A stretch of DNA of 64,000 nt from Deltaproteobacteria bacterium (GCA_016219175.1 JACRCD010000039.1:1-64000); one strand, 5' to 3'. Shown: positions 36,487-46,771, counted from the stretch's first letter. Notes: generated by a model not told the origin, from the sequence alone. Numbers and translations are program-made.

Positions 36487-38424
36487 ATGGCAAAGATACG
36501 GGTTGAGCTGGAGAAGGAGCAGGTTAGCGAAAAAAAAACGCCGAAACCGGTTTCTTCCGATAAAAGAAATGAAATTGCCAAGTTGTTGATCAAGACGGGT
36601 CTGCTGACGGAAGAGCAACTGCGTTACGCGCAGAGGGTCCATGGCAAACTGACGGGTCAGAGAAGCCTGCTCAGTATCCTGGAAGAGTTGCAATACGTGA
36701 CAAAAGAGCAGGTGCAGGATGTTTTGCGAGCCGGTCCGGTTTCCTTGCCCTTGGGCTCACTGCTTGTTGAGCTGGGCTATATCAGCGAGGCGGATCTGTC
36801 CATGGTGCTTGATAGCCAGGCGGAGCATAAATCCTCCAAGTTCGGCCAGCTCATCGTTGATCTGAATCTGATTGATGAGAATGATCTGCTTAGAGTCCTC
36901 TCCTATCAGCTGGGCTTTCCCTATATCGAACCATCGGTTACGGAGGTTGATTCGAAAGTGCTGGAACGGGGAAAGCTTGAGGCTTACACGGAGGGGAAAT
37001 TCCTACCCCTGCATTATCAGGAAAATGGAGTCCTGATCGCCTTTGCCGACCCTCTTAATATTGAAAATGTGCGTGCCGCCAAAAAGATCTTTGGCGAGTC
37101 CATTATTATCGGCATTGCCCGGGAAAGGGCGATCCTCGATGCCTTAAACAGGCAGGAAACCAGGGGCCGCAAAGGAGCGAAGGAAGCGGCCAAGGCGGAG
37201 CCAAGCGATAATGCGGTCGTCATGGCGGTCAACGCCATTCTGCTGGATGCCCATAAACAGAATGCCAGCGATGTTCACATTGAACCCCTGAGTGACAGGC
37301 TGCAGATTCGTTTTCGTAAGGATGGGGTTTTGATTCCCTATAACGATTTTCCCCTGGATATGGCCCCCGGCTTGACCAGCCGCATAAAAATCATGGCCGG
37401 CGCCGATATTGCGGAACGGCGGCGCCATCAGGATGGACGCATATTTTTTGACGAGGGCGGGATCCAGGTGGATCTGCGGGTCTCCATCTATGTCACCATC
37501 CATGGCGAGAAGGTTGTTCTGCGGCTGCTCGGCCGCCAGAACGAACTGCGGGCCATCAATGAACTTGGTCTGGCCCCCCGCATTCTGCAGCGTTTCCAGG
37601 AGGAGGTTCTTGAGGCGCCCAGCGGGGTCATCATCGTCACCGGCCCAACCGGTTCAGGCAAAACGAGCACCCTGTACAGCGCGGTCAATCATCTCAACAA
37701 TCCCAATTGCAGCATCATCACCGCTGAAGATCCGGTGGAGTTTGTCATTGACGGCATTTCCCAATGTTCGATTAATCCTAAAATCAATGTCACGTTTGAG
37801 GAAACGCTGAAGCACATCGTGCGCCAGGACCCGGATGTCATTGTCATCGGCGAGATCCGCGACCGGTTTTCCGCGGAAATGGCCATAGAGGCCGCGCTTA
37901 CCGGCCACAAGGTGTTGACCACCTTTCACACCGAAGACAGCACCGGCGCCCTTCTCAGGCTTTTGGATATGGAGATCGAGGCATTTCTCATAGCTTCCAC
38001 CGTGGCCGGCATCCTGGCCCAGCGTCTGGTTCGCAAGGTGTGCCCGGATTGCGCGGAAGAGCATATCCTGGGACCTGATGAACAGCGGAGGCTGGGTTAC
38101 GGTCTGAAAGAGGGGAAAGGTCTGATATTTAAAAAAGGGCGGGGCTGCCGGAAATGCCGCTACACCGGTTACCGGGGCAGGCTGGCGGTCCATGAGCTGC
38201 TCATTCCCGGCGAAATGGTGAAAGATGCCGTCATTGCCCGCAAAACGTCCCATGAAATCAGAAAGATAAGCGCGCAGACCACCGGGCTGGTAACACTGCT
38301 GGAAGATGGCATCTGTAAGGCAAGCCAGGGACTGACCAGTTTTACCGAGGTCATCCGGCAATTGCCCCGGCTTGACAAGCCCCGGCCCATTGCCGAGGTT
38401 AAACGTTTGTTGGGAGTGGAATAA
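36487..38424 (+). CDS. GspE/PilB-type secretion or pilus assembly ATPase
   Basis: Two N-terminal MshEN-like domains (about 25-85 and 85-210, LLIKTGLLTEEQL and LLVELGYISEADLSMV) precede the ATPase. The Walker A GPTGSGKTSTLY (near 383), Asp and His boxes, and Walker B VIVIGEIRD (near 453) are intact. A four-cysteine zinc motif CPDC...CRKC lies near 520-560. At 645 aa it is the PulE/PilB type. No pilin or GspF gene is adjacent. The first 20 residues are highly charged. Confidence 0.88.
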   Translation: MAKIRVELEKEQVSEKKTPKPVSSDKRNEIAKLLIKTGLLTEEQLRYAQRVHGKLTGQRSLLSILEELQYVTKEQVQDVLRAGPVSLPLGSLLVELGYISEADLSMVLDSQAEHKSSKFGQLIVDLNLIDENDLLRVLSYQLGFPYIEPSVTEVDSKVLERGKLEAYTEGKFLPLHYQENGVLIAFADPLNIENVRAAKKIFGESIIIGIARERAILDALNRQETRGRKGAKEAAKAEPSDNAVVMAVNAILLDAHKQNASDVHIEPLSDRLQIRFRKDGVLIPYNDFPLDMAPGLTSRIKIMAGADIAERRRHQDGRIFFDEGGIQVDLRVSIYVTIHGEKVVLRLLGRQNELRAINELGLAPRILQRFQEEVLEAPSGVIIVTGPTGSGKTSTLYSAVNHLNNPNCSIITAEDPVEFVIDGISQCSINPKINVTFEETLKHIVRQDPDVIVIGEIRDRFSAEMAIEAALTGHKVLTTFHTEDSTGALLRLLDMEIEAFLIASTVAGILAQRLVRKVCPDCAEEHILGPDEQRRLGYGLKEGKGLIFKKGRGCRKCRYTGYRGRLAVHELLIPGEMVKDAVIARKTSHEIRKISAQTTGLVTLLEDGICKASQGLTSFTEVIRQLPRLDKPRPIAEVKRLLGVE

Positions 38425-39266
38425 TGACAAAGGTTCTTTCGCTCATTGAGCAGATTAATGAGTTTGTTAAACAGGAAAATTTTCAGCTGCCGGTTTTTAA
38501 TGATATCGCCATGCGCATTTTAAAGATGGCCCGGCATGAAGATTATGATATCCGGGAGATGAGCCAGCTCATCTATCAGGATCAGGTGCTGGTGGCGGAG
38601 GTGCTGAAGGCCGCCAATTCCTCTTTTTTCGGGGGGCTGTCAGCGATCACCACGATCAAGGACGCCATTGTCCGCCTTGGCGCCCGCCAGGTCTCGGATC
38701 TGGTGCTGATCGCCTCGGAACGCATCCAATACAGCGCCATGGATAAAAAGCTGAACACCCTGCTCAGCAAATTGTGGAAACATTCAGTGGCCTGCGCCAT
38801 TGGTTCCCAGTGGCTGGCCCGCAGGCTCAGCTATCATGAGAAAGATAATGAGGCCTTTATCGGCGGACTGCTCCATGATATCGGCAAACTTTTTCTGCTG
38901 CGGGTGATTGATACGATGAAGCAGTCCACGGAATTATCATTTAACATTTCCTATGATCTGAGTGTGGAACTGATCAACTCGTTTCACGCCGAACAGGGCT
39001 ATAAGCTGCTGTCACAATGGAATATCCCGCAAATTTTCTGCGAGATCGCCCGGGGCCATCACAGTGAGGATTTCGATCAGGACAATATCCCTCTGCTGCT
39101 TGTCCGGCTGACCAATCAGGCCTGCAATAAGCTCGGCATCGGCATGACGCGGGATCCGTCCATCGTGTTGGTCAGCGCGCCGGAGGCCGCCCCGCTGCGG
39201 ATTAAAGAGATCGTGCTGGCCGAACTCGAGGTGATGCTGGAAGATACCATGCAGATTGCAACCTGA
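38424..39266 (+). CDS. HDOD domain protein
   Basis: The 280-aa protein carries an HDOD domain (about 20-215, VFNDIAMRILKMARHEDYDI near the start, HDIGKLFLL near 151). HDOD is an HD-related regulatory fold usually without phosphodiesterase activity. Its start overlaps the stop of the GspE-type ATPase in ATGA, so the two are coupled and may act together in surface motility or secretion control. Confidence 0.85.
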   Translation: MTKVLSLIEQINEFVKQENFQLPVFNDIAMRILKMARHEDYDIREMSQLIYQDQVLVAEVLKAANSSFFGGLSAITTIKDAIVRLGARQVSDLVLIASERIQYSAMDKKLNTLLSKLWKHSVACAIGSQWLARRLSYHEKDNEAFIGGLLHDIGKLFLLRVIDTMKQSTELSFNISYDLSVELINSFHAEQGYKLLSQWNIPQIFCEIARGHHSEDFDQDNIPLLLVRLTNQACNKLGIGMTRDPSIVLVSAPEAAPLRIKEIVLAELEVMLEDTMQIAT

Positions 39267-39292
39267 GGCGGCTAAGCGGCTGGAGAGCCGCG

Positions 39293-39323
39293 GTCACACC
39301 AGGACCTGGGTGGCAACCGGCTG
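39293..39323. repeat. Left copy of hemW 3'-end repeat
   Basis: These 31 bases match 43425-43455, inside the 3' end of hemW, at 25 positions without gaps and in the same orientation. Read on the minus strand it gives PVATQVLV and a stop, against PVANQVLARLV and a stop in hemW. Similarity does not continue further, so it is a fragment and not a second gene. The 297 bases from 39324 to the next start are AT-rich and hold the promoter for the ATPase-protease pair. Confidence 0.6.
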
Positions 39324-39620
39324 AAATATAACGGATACTCTAATATTTACCGGTAAATTTAGGCTATTGAAAAATCCGCAACCTGAGGGGATATGTTGCC
39401 CATAGATCCGTAGATCAGCGACCAATCGGATCGTAGGAATTATATTCCTGATGATATTTTTCTGTTATTTTATTTTGGAAACATCTTGACTTTAAAAAAA
39501 TAAATCTGCCCTCCTCTTTTGTGTTAAGAATTTCAAAAAAATCCGCAACAATTCACATATAAATGGTACTATCTCTTTATAGTTAGAGAGTGCCTATAAA
39601 ATCCATCAACAGGAAACATC

Positions 39621-40631
39621 ATGGCCAGCGCCGAACAGTTAAAAGCACTGCTAAAATCGCATCTCGAAGGTGACGAACCGCATTTTTTTGCAGTTGCCAT
39701 GCAGGTTGCCGCCCACGAAGCAAAACAGGGGCATGGAAAACTGGCCAGAGAGCTGCGTGCTTTGATCGACGAAGCCAAAAAGAAAAAGGGGCAGCTGAAT
39801 CAAGCACGGCCGATTGCTATATCCCAACCAAAAGGAGAGCTGTCCTCCCTCCTATCTGCCTCGTATCCGAAGCTCCGTTTGTCGGATATCGTTCTGGACC
39901 GTGATATTCATGGCCGTCTGACCCGCATCATCAAGGAGCAGCGCCAGATTGCTAAACTCCGTTCTCACGGTCTAATCCCACGAAAAAAGATGTTGTTCGT
40001 TGGACCGCCTGGTACCGGCAAAACCATGTCTGCCAGTGTGCTCGCCGGGGAGTTGGGGGTACCACTTTTTGTGGTCCGACTTGAAGGGCTGATCACCAAA
40101 TTCATGGGAGAGACGGCCGCCAAACTGCGCCTCATCTTCGATGCCTTAGCCCAGACCAGGGGCGTCTACTTTTTCGACGAATTTGATTCAATCGGTTCCC
40201 AACGTGGTCAGGCCAATGATGTCGGGGAAATCCGCCGGGTATTGAATAGTTTTTTGCAGATGATCGAACAGGATGATTCCGACAGCCTTATTCTGGCGGC
40301 GACCAACCATCCTGATATCCTGGACTATGCCCTGTTCCGGCGTTTTGACGATGTCGTTAACTTCAGGCTCCCAGATGAGGCATTGACTATCGAGCTGATC
40401 AAAAACAAGGTAGCTGGTTTCCCGACTTCCCGGATTATCTGGAAGCGCATCGCAGCCTCCGCTGAAGGTCTTAGTTTTGCCGATATTGCCAAGGCCTGTG
40501 AAGATGCTATTAAGGATGCCATTATCAGCGACAGGGATAAAATCACCCAGAAAGACATCACGGCATTATTGCTCGATCGAAAAGCGAATCTTCCCCGGAA
40601 GGCTGCCCACAAAGATCACCTACCAGGGTAA
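39621..40631 (+). CDS. ietA: AAA ATPase, IetA-like, partner of subtilase
   Basis: A single AAA+ module (about 100-290) has Walker A VGPPGTGKT near 131, Walker B VYFFDEFD near 183, and a sensor region ILAATNHPDILDYALFRRFD near 223. An N-terminal helical stretch precedes it. The partner gene follows 6 bases after the stop. Such AAA-subtilase pairs are known as ietA-ietS: first described as a plasmid stability and incompatibility pair on an Agrobacterium Ti plasmid, later listed among anti-phage systems. The ATPase is the antidote or regulator in that model. CAGGAAA lies before the ATG. Confidence 0.82.
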   Translation: MASAEQLKALLKSHLEGDEPHFFAVAMQVAAHEAKQGHGKLARELRALIDEAKKKKGQLNQARPIAISQPKGELSSLLSASYPKLRLSDIVLDRDIHGRLTRIIKEQRQIAKLRSHGLIPRKKMLFVGPPGTGKTMSASVLAGELGVPLFVVRLEGLITKFMGETAAKLRLIFDALAQTRGVYFFDEFDSIGSQRGQANDVGEIRRVLNSFLQMIEQDDSDSLILAATNHPDILDYALFRRFDDVVNFRLPDEALTIELIKNKVAGFPTSRIIWKRIAASAEGLSFADIAKACEDAIKDAIISDRDKITQKDITALLLDRKANLPRKAAHKDHLPG

Positions 40632-40637
40632 TTGCCA

Positions 40638-43121
40638 ATGCCCGAAAACGACCAGGAACGACTCTCTCATCTATATATCGTTAATACCGCTACGACTGAG
40701 CCGTACACCTCGACCTCTACCGGAGGTCCATCTTTTCGCTCTTCGCCCCGCCAACGTGAAACTCATGGTCAGCGCCTTGCCCGTCAATTCGACGTGATCC
40801 GCCAACAGTCCCAGACCGCCATTGAAGAACAGAAGGCCTACGGCATTGACGCCAAAAACGGCATTTATCTGCAGTTTGAGAGCGAACCTGATTTTGAACT
40901 GAAGTTTGAGAGCCTTGAGGCCCAGCGTTCAGGAATAGAACTCCTGGCGGTACAGCAGCTTGAAGGAAGGACAATGGCGACAGTCTTTGTCCCTGAAGGC
41001 AAGCTCGACATTCTGACCCGGAAGCTGGAGGACTATCTGAATCCGGAAAAGGATTCACCCAAAGGAAAAGCCAAAAACCAGGATCTAATTGCCAACATTG
41101 CTTCAATCCGCAAGGCAGCTCTTGAGGCATTATGGACTGACACTCCAGAAAGTATTCCGTCGGATGACGAGGTAGTCTGGTGGGAAGTGTGGCTCCGGGC
41201 TGGTGAAGAGCGCCAGGCAGAATTGGCTTTCTTCACGGAACATGCCCGGCAAATGAATTTGCGTGTACTGGATGAGGCCGTACACTTTCCCGATAGGATT
41301 GTGGTCGGCGTGCAAGGCACCAAGGCCCAGATGAGCCGCTCCGTTAATCTGCTCAACTGTATTGCAGAGCTTCGCAAAATGAAGGATAGAGCAGATTTCT
41401 TCACCGCCATGCATCGCCCTGAACAAATCGAGTGGATGCGCGCAGCGCTAGAACAGATCACCCCTCCTGCTGATGGATGCCCCGCAGTCTGCATCCTGGA
41501 CACCGGTATCAATCACACTCACCCGCTTCTGGAGCCGGTTCTTGACGAAAATGACCTTGACTCGTGTGATCCTGGCTGGGGAACGGCTGACCATAAAGGA
41601 CATGGAACCGAAATGGCTGGCCTGGCTGCCTATGGGGATCTAACTGAACTTCTCGCCTACCAAGGGCCGATTCAGCTTTCACATAGGCTGGAATCGGTAA
41701 AGATTCTGCCGCCGCATGGACAAAATGATCCGCATCTTTATGGCAATATCACCGCCGAAGCCGTTGGTCGTGCAGGTATCCTTGCACCTGAAAGAACAAG
41801 AAACTTTTGCATGGCCGTTACCACCACGGATTTTCGTGATGCCGGCAGGCCCTCGTCCTGGTCGGCTAGTATCGATGCACTCTGTGCCGGCGCTGACGAT
41901 GAAATGCAAAGGCTGATTATCATTTCCGCCGGCAATACAGACAGAGCCTTTCAACACTATTACCCTGCCAATAATATGACCGAGGGGGTTCATGATCCTG
42001 GACAGGCTTGGAATGCCCTGACCGTCGGTGCCTATACCGAAAAGAATTTTGTTGATCCCAGAGAATATCCCGGTTGGCAACTGGTGGCCCCGCCAGGTGA
42101 CTTGAGTCCATCGAGTACCACATCCAATGCCTGGGCAAGACCTTGGCCGCTTAAGCCAGATATTGTCATGGAAGGCGGCAATATGGCCATTGACCCGACC
42201 GGAGCTGCCGACACCTTGGACAGTTTGGATCTTTTGACCACGAATTGGCAGCATGAGCTGATGCGGCCTTTAGTTAATGCAGGAGACACCAGCGCGGCGA
42301 CCGCTCTGGCAGCACGATTTGCCGCCCTGCTTCAAAGCCAGTATCCCGATTACTGGCCGGAAACCATCCGGGCATTAATGATCCACTCGGCGGAGTGGAC
42401 CGAGGCCATGATAAACCGCTTTGCGCCGCTTCGCATACAGCAGCATTACGAAGGTTTATTGCGGTATTGCGGTTTTGGGGTGCCCGACTTGGGAAGGGCG
42501 TTATGGAGTGCCCGCAACTCTCTCACTTTGGTGGCCCAGGATACTTTGCAGCCGTTTGATATACGAGATGGGCGGACAGTAACACGGGATTTAAACCTGC
42601 ATGATATCCCGTGGCCGACCGACATCCTGGCAGGACTTGAAAATACACCTGTTGAAATGAAGGTGACGCTTTCCTACTTCATCGAGCCTAACCCTGCCCG
42701 GCGTGGCTGGAGTAAAAAATACAGCTATGCCAGTCATGGCCTTCGCTTTGAAGTAAAAAGACCTCTTGAGTCCCTTGACGCTTTTCGCAAGCGGATCAAC
42801 CGTGCCGCTCATGACGAAGAGACGGGTCGGCCAACAGGAGCAGCCCCAAGTGATACCAAATGGACCCTGGGTAAGAACCTTCGCAAACTTGGATCGATCC
42901 ATTCCGACACCTGGACTGGAACTGCTGTTGAGTTGGCCCAACGCGGCCATATTGCCATTTTCCCGGTCATGGGCTGGTGGAAATCAAATCCACGACATGA
43001 ACGCTGGGGCAATCAGACCAGATATTCCCTGGTCATAACCATTCGCACCCCGGAGACAGAGGTGGATCTTTACACCCCAGTGGCCAATATGATCCGTCAG
43101 CCTGTCGAGATTAATGTGTAG
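40638..43121 (+). CDS. ietS: Subtilisin-like serine protease, IetS-like
   Basis: A cytoplasmic S8 protease without signal peptide. An N-terminal part of about 270 residues has no recognised domain. The catalytic Asp is in CILDTGINHTHP (about 288), His in DHKGHGTEMAGLAAYG (about 322), and Ser in NAGDTSAATALAARFA (about 552). A C-terminal beta-rich region of about 250 residues follows. The ATG at 40638 is preferred to a TTG at 40632. Together with the AAA gene it forms an IetAS-type toxin-antidote or defence pair; activity is inferred from the family. Confidence 0.82.
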   Translation: MPENDQERLSHLYIVNTATTEPYTSTSTGGPSFRSSPRQRETHGQRLARQFDVIRQQSQTAIEEQKAYGIDAKNGIYLQFESEPDFELKFESLEAQRSGIELLAVQQLEGRTMATVFVPEGKLDILTRKLEDYLNPEKDSPKGKAKNQDLIANIASIRKAALEALWTDTPESIPSDDEVVWWEVWLRAGEERQAELAFFTEHARQMNLRVLDEAVHFPDRIVVGVQGTKAQMSRSVNLLNCIAELRKMKDRADFFTAMHRPEQIEWMRAALEQITPPADGCPAVCILDTGINHTHPLLEPVLDENDLDSCDPGWGTADHKGHGTEMAGLAAYGDLTELLAYQGPIQLSHRLESVKILPPHGQNDPHLYGNITAEAVGRAGILAPERTRNFCMAVTTTDFRDAGRPSSWSASIDALCAGADDEMQRLIIISAGNTDRAFQHYYPANNMTEGVHDPGQAWNALTVGAYTEKNFVDPREYPGWQLVAPPGDLSPSSTTSNAWARPWPLKPDIVMEGGNMAIDPTGAADTLDSLDLLTTNWQHELMRPLVNAGDTSAATALAARFAALLQSQYPDYWPETIRALMIHSAEWTEAMINRFAPLRIQQHYEGLLRYCGFGVPDLGRALWSARNSLTLVAQDTLQPFDIRDGRTVTRDLNLHDIPWPTDILAGLENTPVEMKVTLSYFIEPNPARRGWSKKYSYASHGLRFEVKRPLESLDAFRKRINRAAHDEETGRPTGAAPSDTKWTLGKNLRKLGSIHSDTWTGTAVELAQRGHIAIFPVMGWWKSNPRHERWGNQTRYSLVITIRTPETEVDLYTPVANMIRQPVEINV

Positions 43122-43416
43122 CGGAAGACAATTATCCGTTCAGGTGAATACCTGTTATTTGTAACTGAAAACAAATTGAAAGGGGTTGCGTCTTTGCTTG
43201 ACTCATCGCTTTCTCGATTGTGTAAAGCAAGTTATAGGGACCACAATACAAAATTAAATCTATGTCTTCATCCAAAGCGAAAAATCACCATATCTCCCAA
43301 CAAGTTGAATTTTAATCCGCCTTGGAAATGAAGCACTAAGAGATCCCCCCCCCCTGAACAACTTGGGCTGAGATCGTATCCGAAACTCGAACTTCTCCTG
43401 AGTATTTCAAGCATTC
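43122..43416. other. AT-rich gap after the ATPase-protease pair
   Basis: No gene is supported in these 295 bases. A C9 run lies at 43347-43355. The end of the gap meets the hemW stop codon (minus strand, 43417-43419). Just inside hemW, 43425-43455 is the right copy of the 31-base repeat that also lies at 39293-39323. Confidence 0.5.
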
Positions 43417-44598
43417 TCACACAAGTCGCGCCAGCACCTGGTTGGCCACCGGCAGCGCCTTTCTGCTGAGGCGCAACCAGCCGTCCTGCAAAACCAGCAT
43501 GTCCTGTTCCAGCAATGTCTCCATGGTCTTGCCGTAATAATGCAGGGGATTGAGCTGGAAGCGCTTTTCCAGTTCCGGCACGGAGATGCCCGCCAGCATC
43601 CGGAGCCCCATGATCATTGTTTCCCGAAAATGGGCCGGGCGGCAGAGACATTCAATTTCACTCACCGGCTCTTCATCGTTGTTTATTCTGCTGATAAAGA
43701 GCGCCGGATCAGCCGTGTTGCTCACCTTGGTGCCGGAAAGCGAGCCGACCGCCCCGGCCCCCAGACCGAGCCAGGAGCAGTTTTGCCAGTAATTGCTATT
43801 GTGGCGGCACATGAAGCCCGGTTTGGCGTAATTGGAAATCTCATAGCGCTGATACCCTTTGTCTGCAAGGAGTTCGCCGGTGACCTCTTCCATGTCGGCC
43901 ACCTGATCTTCCGTGGGCAGCACGCATTGCCCATTGGCAATCAGGGCGGCCAGCGGCGTTTTTTCTTCAACCGTCAATTCGTAGAGGGAAAAATGTTCCG
44001 GGGCGAGGCTGACCGCAGTCTCAAGGGTCTCCCGCCACTCCCGCGCTGTCTGGCCGGGCAGGCCGTACATGAGATCCAGATTGATGTTGCTGAAGCCCGC
44101 GCTCCTGGCCATGGCAAAGGCAAGGTAAACATCCTCTACCGTGTGGCTGCGGCCCAGATTGGTGAGCTGCCGGGCGGAGAAGGATTGCACGCCGATGCTG
44201 AGCCGGTTGACCCCGGCCCGGGCCAGGGCCAGCAGTTTTTCGGCGGAAAGGGTGTTGGGATTGGTTTCCACCGTGATTTCCGCATGGGCATCCAGTTGGA
44301 AATGGGCAAAACTGTTGGCGATAAGCTCCGTGAGCTGTGAACTGTCGCAGATGGTGGGAGTGCCGCCGCCGATGTACAGGGAGGAAAAGCTCCTGTTTCT
44401 GCTCCATGGGTGGGAGCCCATGCGCTGGATCTGACCGTGCAAGGCCTGCATGTAGGCGGGAATTTCAGCCTCCCGTCCCGCATGGGAGTTAAAGGCGCAG
44501 TAATAACATTTTGTCCTGCAGAAGGGGATATGCAGGTAGATCCCCGCCTTATTGACGCCGGAACAGCCAGCCGGGCGATTTAAAGAAGAGGGAGGCAT
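43417..44598 (-). CDS. hemW: Radical SAM heme chaperone HemW-like
   Basis: The radical SAM cluster CRTKCYYCAF lies near residue 27 (CxxxCxxC), with GGGTPT and ETNPNT stretches in the barrel. The length of 393 aa and C-terminal HemN-like domain fit HemW, a heme-binding chaperone, more than coproporphyrinogen dehydrogenase HemN; the two cannot be separated with certainty by eye. It overlaps the radC gene by 19 bases. Its 3' end is partly duplicated 4.1 kb away at 39293. Confidence 0.85.
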   Translation of the reverse strand: MPPSSLNRPAGCSGVNKAGIYLHIPFCRTKCYYCAFNSHAGREAEIPAYMQALHGQIQRMGSHPWSRNRSFSSLYIGGGTPTICDSSQLTELIANSFAHFQLDAHAEITVETNPNTLSAEKLLALARAGVNRLSIGVQSFSARQLTNLGRSHTVEDVYLAFAMARSAGFSNINLDLMYGLPGQTAREWRETLETAVSLAPEHFSLYELTVEEKTPLAALIANGQCVLPTEDQVADMEEVTGELLADKGYQRYEISNYAKPGFMCRHNSNYWQNCSWLGLGAGAVGSLSGTKVSNTADPALFISRINNDEEPVSEIECLCRPAHFRETMIMGLRMLAGISVPELEKRFQLNPLHYYGKTMETLLEQDMLVLQDGWLRLSRKALPVANQVLARLV

Positions 44599-45305
44599 TC
44601 CTGGCGTATCTCTTCCATGAGGCCATGGTCGGCAAAGCTGAAGGGTGAATCAAGAGCCCCCACGATGAGGTGGTCGAGCAGTTGCACGTCAATGACCTTG
44701 CAGGCCAGAAAAAGATTCCTGGTGAGCTTTTTGTCCGCACCAGACGGGGACAGGCTGCCCGAGGGGTGGTTATGGGCAATGACCACGGCAGTGGCATGAT
44801 GGGCGAGAATGGTCTTGATAAATTCCCTGGGGTAGACAGTGTTGACGGACAGGGTCCCTTCAAAGAGGATTTTGGTGTCGATGATGGCAAAAGAGGCATC
44901 CAGAAAAATGGCCTGAAACACCTCTTTTTTCAGATCGCGCATGGAATGGATGAGAAAGTCGGCCACATCCCGGGAAGAGCGCAGATAGTTTCTGTTCCGC
45001 AACCGCTGGCTCAGATAGCGGCGAGCCACGTTTTGAATGAAGTGGATGGCAAAGCTGTTCTGGGGGCCGATGCCGTCCACCGTCTGCAATTCAAAAGGGG
45101 TGGCTTCCAGCACTCCGGCCAGCCCGCCGAATTTTTTCAGCAGCAACCGGGCGCACTCCTTGCAGTCCCGGCGCGGGGTACCCAGGGTCAGCAGCAGTTC
45201 CAGCACCTCATCATCATTTAAGGCGTCGATGCCCCTGTCGCTAAATTTATCACGCAGCCTTTGCCGGTGGCCTTCGCCCTTGTCCTGCCCTGTTTTTTTG
45301 TTCAC
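44580..45305 (-). CDS. radC: RadC family (JAB/MPN) protein
   Basis: A helix-hairpin-helix region (about 20-95, DDEVLELLLTLGTPRRD and TVDGIGPQN) precedes a JAB1/MPN metalloprotease-like domain with the metal ligands in AHNHPSGSLSPSGADKKLT (near 173). The name comes from E. coli, but a direct role in DNA repair is doubtful and the family's function is open. It is 241 aa, lies between gatB and hemW on the same strand, and overlaps hemW. Confidence 0.9.
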   Translation of the reverse strand: MNKKTGQDKGEGHRQRLRDKFSDRGIDALNDDEVLELLLTLGTPRRDCKECARLLLKKFGGLAGVLEATPFELQTVDGIGPQNSFAIHFIQNVARRYLSQRLRNRNYLRSSRDVADFLIHSMRDLKKEVFQAIFLDASFAIIDTKILFEGTLSVNTVYPREFIKTILAHHATAVVIAHNHPSGSLSPSGADKKLTRNLFLACKVIDVQLLDHLIVGALDSPFSFADHGLMEEIRQECLPLL

Positions 45306-45325
45306 AGGCTTCCCGTGCTGTCTTG

Positions 45326-46771
45326 CTATCTGTTTAATTCCTGGGTAAAGAGGTCATTGGCCATTTTCGGGTTCGCCTTGCCTTTGGTTTTCTGCATGAG
45401 CTGGCCGACAAAAAAGCTCATGAGCTTGGTCTTGCCGCCCTTGAAATCCGCCACCTGCTGGGGATTTTCCGCCACGATCCGCTGGACGATCTTCAGCAGA
45501 TCCCCCTCATCGCTCATCTGCACCAGGTTCTTTTCCTTGACGATCACTTCGGGGCCTTTGCCGCTTTTCATCATCTCCTCAAACACGGTCTTGGCGATTT
45601 TGCCGCTGATGGTGCCTTTGTCGATCATGGCAAGCAGACCGGCAAGATTTTCAGGAGAAACGGGAAAGGCAAGGATATCGAGCGCTTCCTCACCCTTGAG
45701 TTCGCGCAGCATCTCCGTTTTTATCCAGTTGCCGAGTTTCCTGGCCTCCGGATACAGGGCTAGGGCCGCCTCAAAATAATCGGCCAGCTCACGGGAAGAG
45801 GTGAGGATGGCCGCATCCTCTTCGTTAAATTGCAATTCCGCCATGAAGCGTTGCTTTTTGGCGTCCGGCAGTTCGGGCAGTGACTCCTTTACCCGGGCAA
45901 TCCAGGCCTCATCAACCACCACCGGCACTAGATCTGGATCAGGGAAATAGCGGTAATCATGGGCCTCCTCCTTGCCGCGCATGGAATTGGTCACGTTGCG
46001 ATCCGCGTCCCACAGCAGGGTTTCCTGCACCACCTTTCCCCCATCCAGCAGAACGTCGCGCTGGCGGCGCACCTCAAATTCCAGGGCCCGCTGCACGTTA
46101 CGGAAGGAATTCATGTTTTTTAATTCCGTACGGGTGCCAAACTCATTTTGGCCGACGGGGCGCAGTGAGATATTGGCGTCACAGCGAAAGCTGCCTTCCT
46201 GCATGTTGCCGTCGCAGATATCAAGGTACCTGAGGATGGCGTGCAGCTTTTTCAGGTAGGCGGCCGCCTCCTCCGGGGAACGGATGTCCGGTTCGCTGAC
46301 GATCTCGATAAGCGGCACGCCGGTGCGGTTCAGATCCACGTAGCTTTGCGGCTTGGCCTCATCATGGATGAGTTTTCCCGCATCCTCTTCCATATGGATG
46401 CGGGTCAGACCTATGCGGCGCGTCTTGCCATCCACCTCAACATCGACATAGCCGTGCTGGGCGATGGGCAGTTCAAATTGCGAAATCTGATAGCCTTTGG
46501 GCAGGTCGGGGTAAAAGTAGTTTTTGCGGGCGAACTGGTTGTATGGGCCGATCTGGCAGTTGGTGGCAATGGCCATTTTTATGGCGAATTCAACCACCTG
46601 TCGGTTGAGAACCGGCAAGACGCCCGGCATGCCGAGGCAGACCGGGCAGGTATTGGTGTTGGGAGGTTTGCCGAAGGCCGTGGTGCAGCCGCAGAAAATT
46701 TTTGATTTGGTCTTCAGCTGGGCGTGGACTTCAAGTCCGATAACTGTCTCAAATTCCATAGTTTTTACCAT
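45326..46771 (-). CDS. gatB: Asp-tRNA(Asn)/Glu-tRNA(Gln) amidotransferase subunit B
   Basis: This subunit binds the mischarged tRNA and transfers the amide. [14 protein letters not shown] starts the fold, zinc-site cysteines lie in CGCTTAFG and [10 protein letters not shown], and [10 protein letters not shown] (near 125) and [13 protein letters not shown] (near 270) are conserved. The C-terminal YqeY-like tail ends the 481-aa chain. Starts at 46771 and 46759 are both possible. It is separated from gatCA (20-22 kb), which lie on the other strand. Confidence 0.95.
   Translation of the reverse strand: MVKTMEFETVIGLEVHAQLKTKSKIFCGCTTAFGKPPNTNTCPVCLGMPGVLPVLNRQVVEFAIKMAIATNCQIGPYNQFARKNYFYPDLPKGYQISQFELPIAQHGYVDVEVDGKTRRIGLTRIHMEEDAGKLIHDEAKPQSYVDLNRTGVPLIEIVSEPDIRSPEEAAAYLKKLHAILRYLDICDGNMQEGSFRCDANISLRPVGQNEFGTRTELKNMNSFRNVQRALEFEVRRQRDVLLDGGKVVQETLLWDADRNVTNSMRGKEEAHDYRYFPDPDLVPVVVDEAWIARVKESLPELPDAKKQRFMAELQFNEEDAAILTSSRELADYFEAALALYPEARKLGNWIKTEMLRELKGEEALDILAFPVSPENLAGLLAMIDKGTISGKIAKTVFEEMMKSGKGPEVIVKEKNLVQMSDEGDLLKIVQRIVAENPQQVADFKGGKTKLMSFFVGQLMQKTKGKANPKMANDLFTQELNR

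Noticed and set aside
43347-43355. C9 run as a phase-variation switch of hemW
   Set aside because: It lies 62 bases beyond the hemW stop codon, outside any supported gene or promoter.
43540-44340. 266-aa plus-strand open frame
   Set aside because: Antisense to hemW with its radical SAM cluster; no ribosome site and no recognisable domain.
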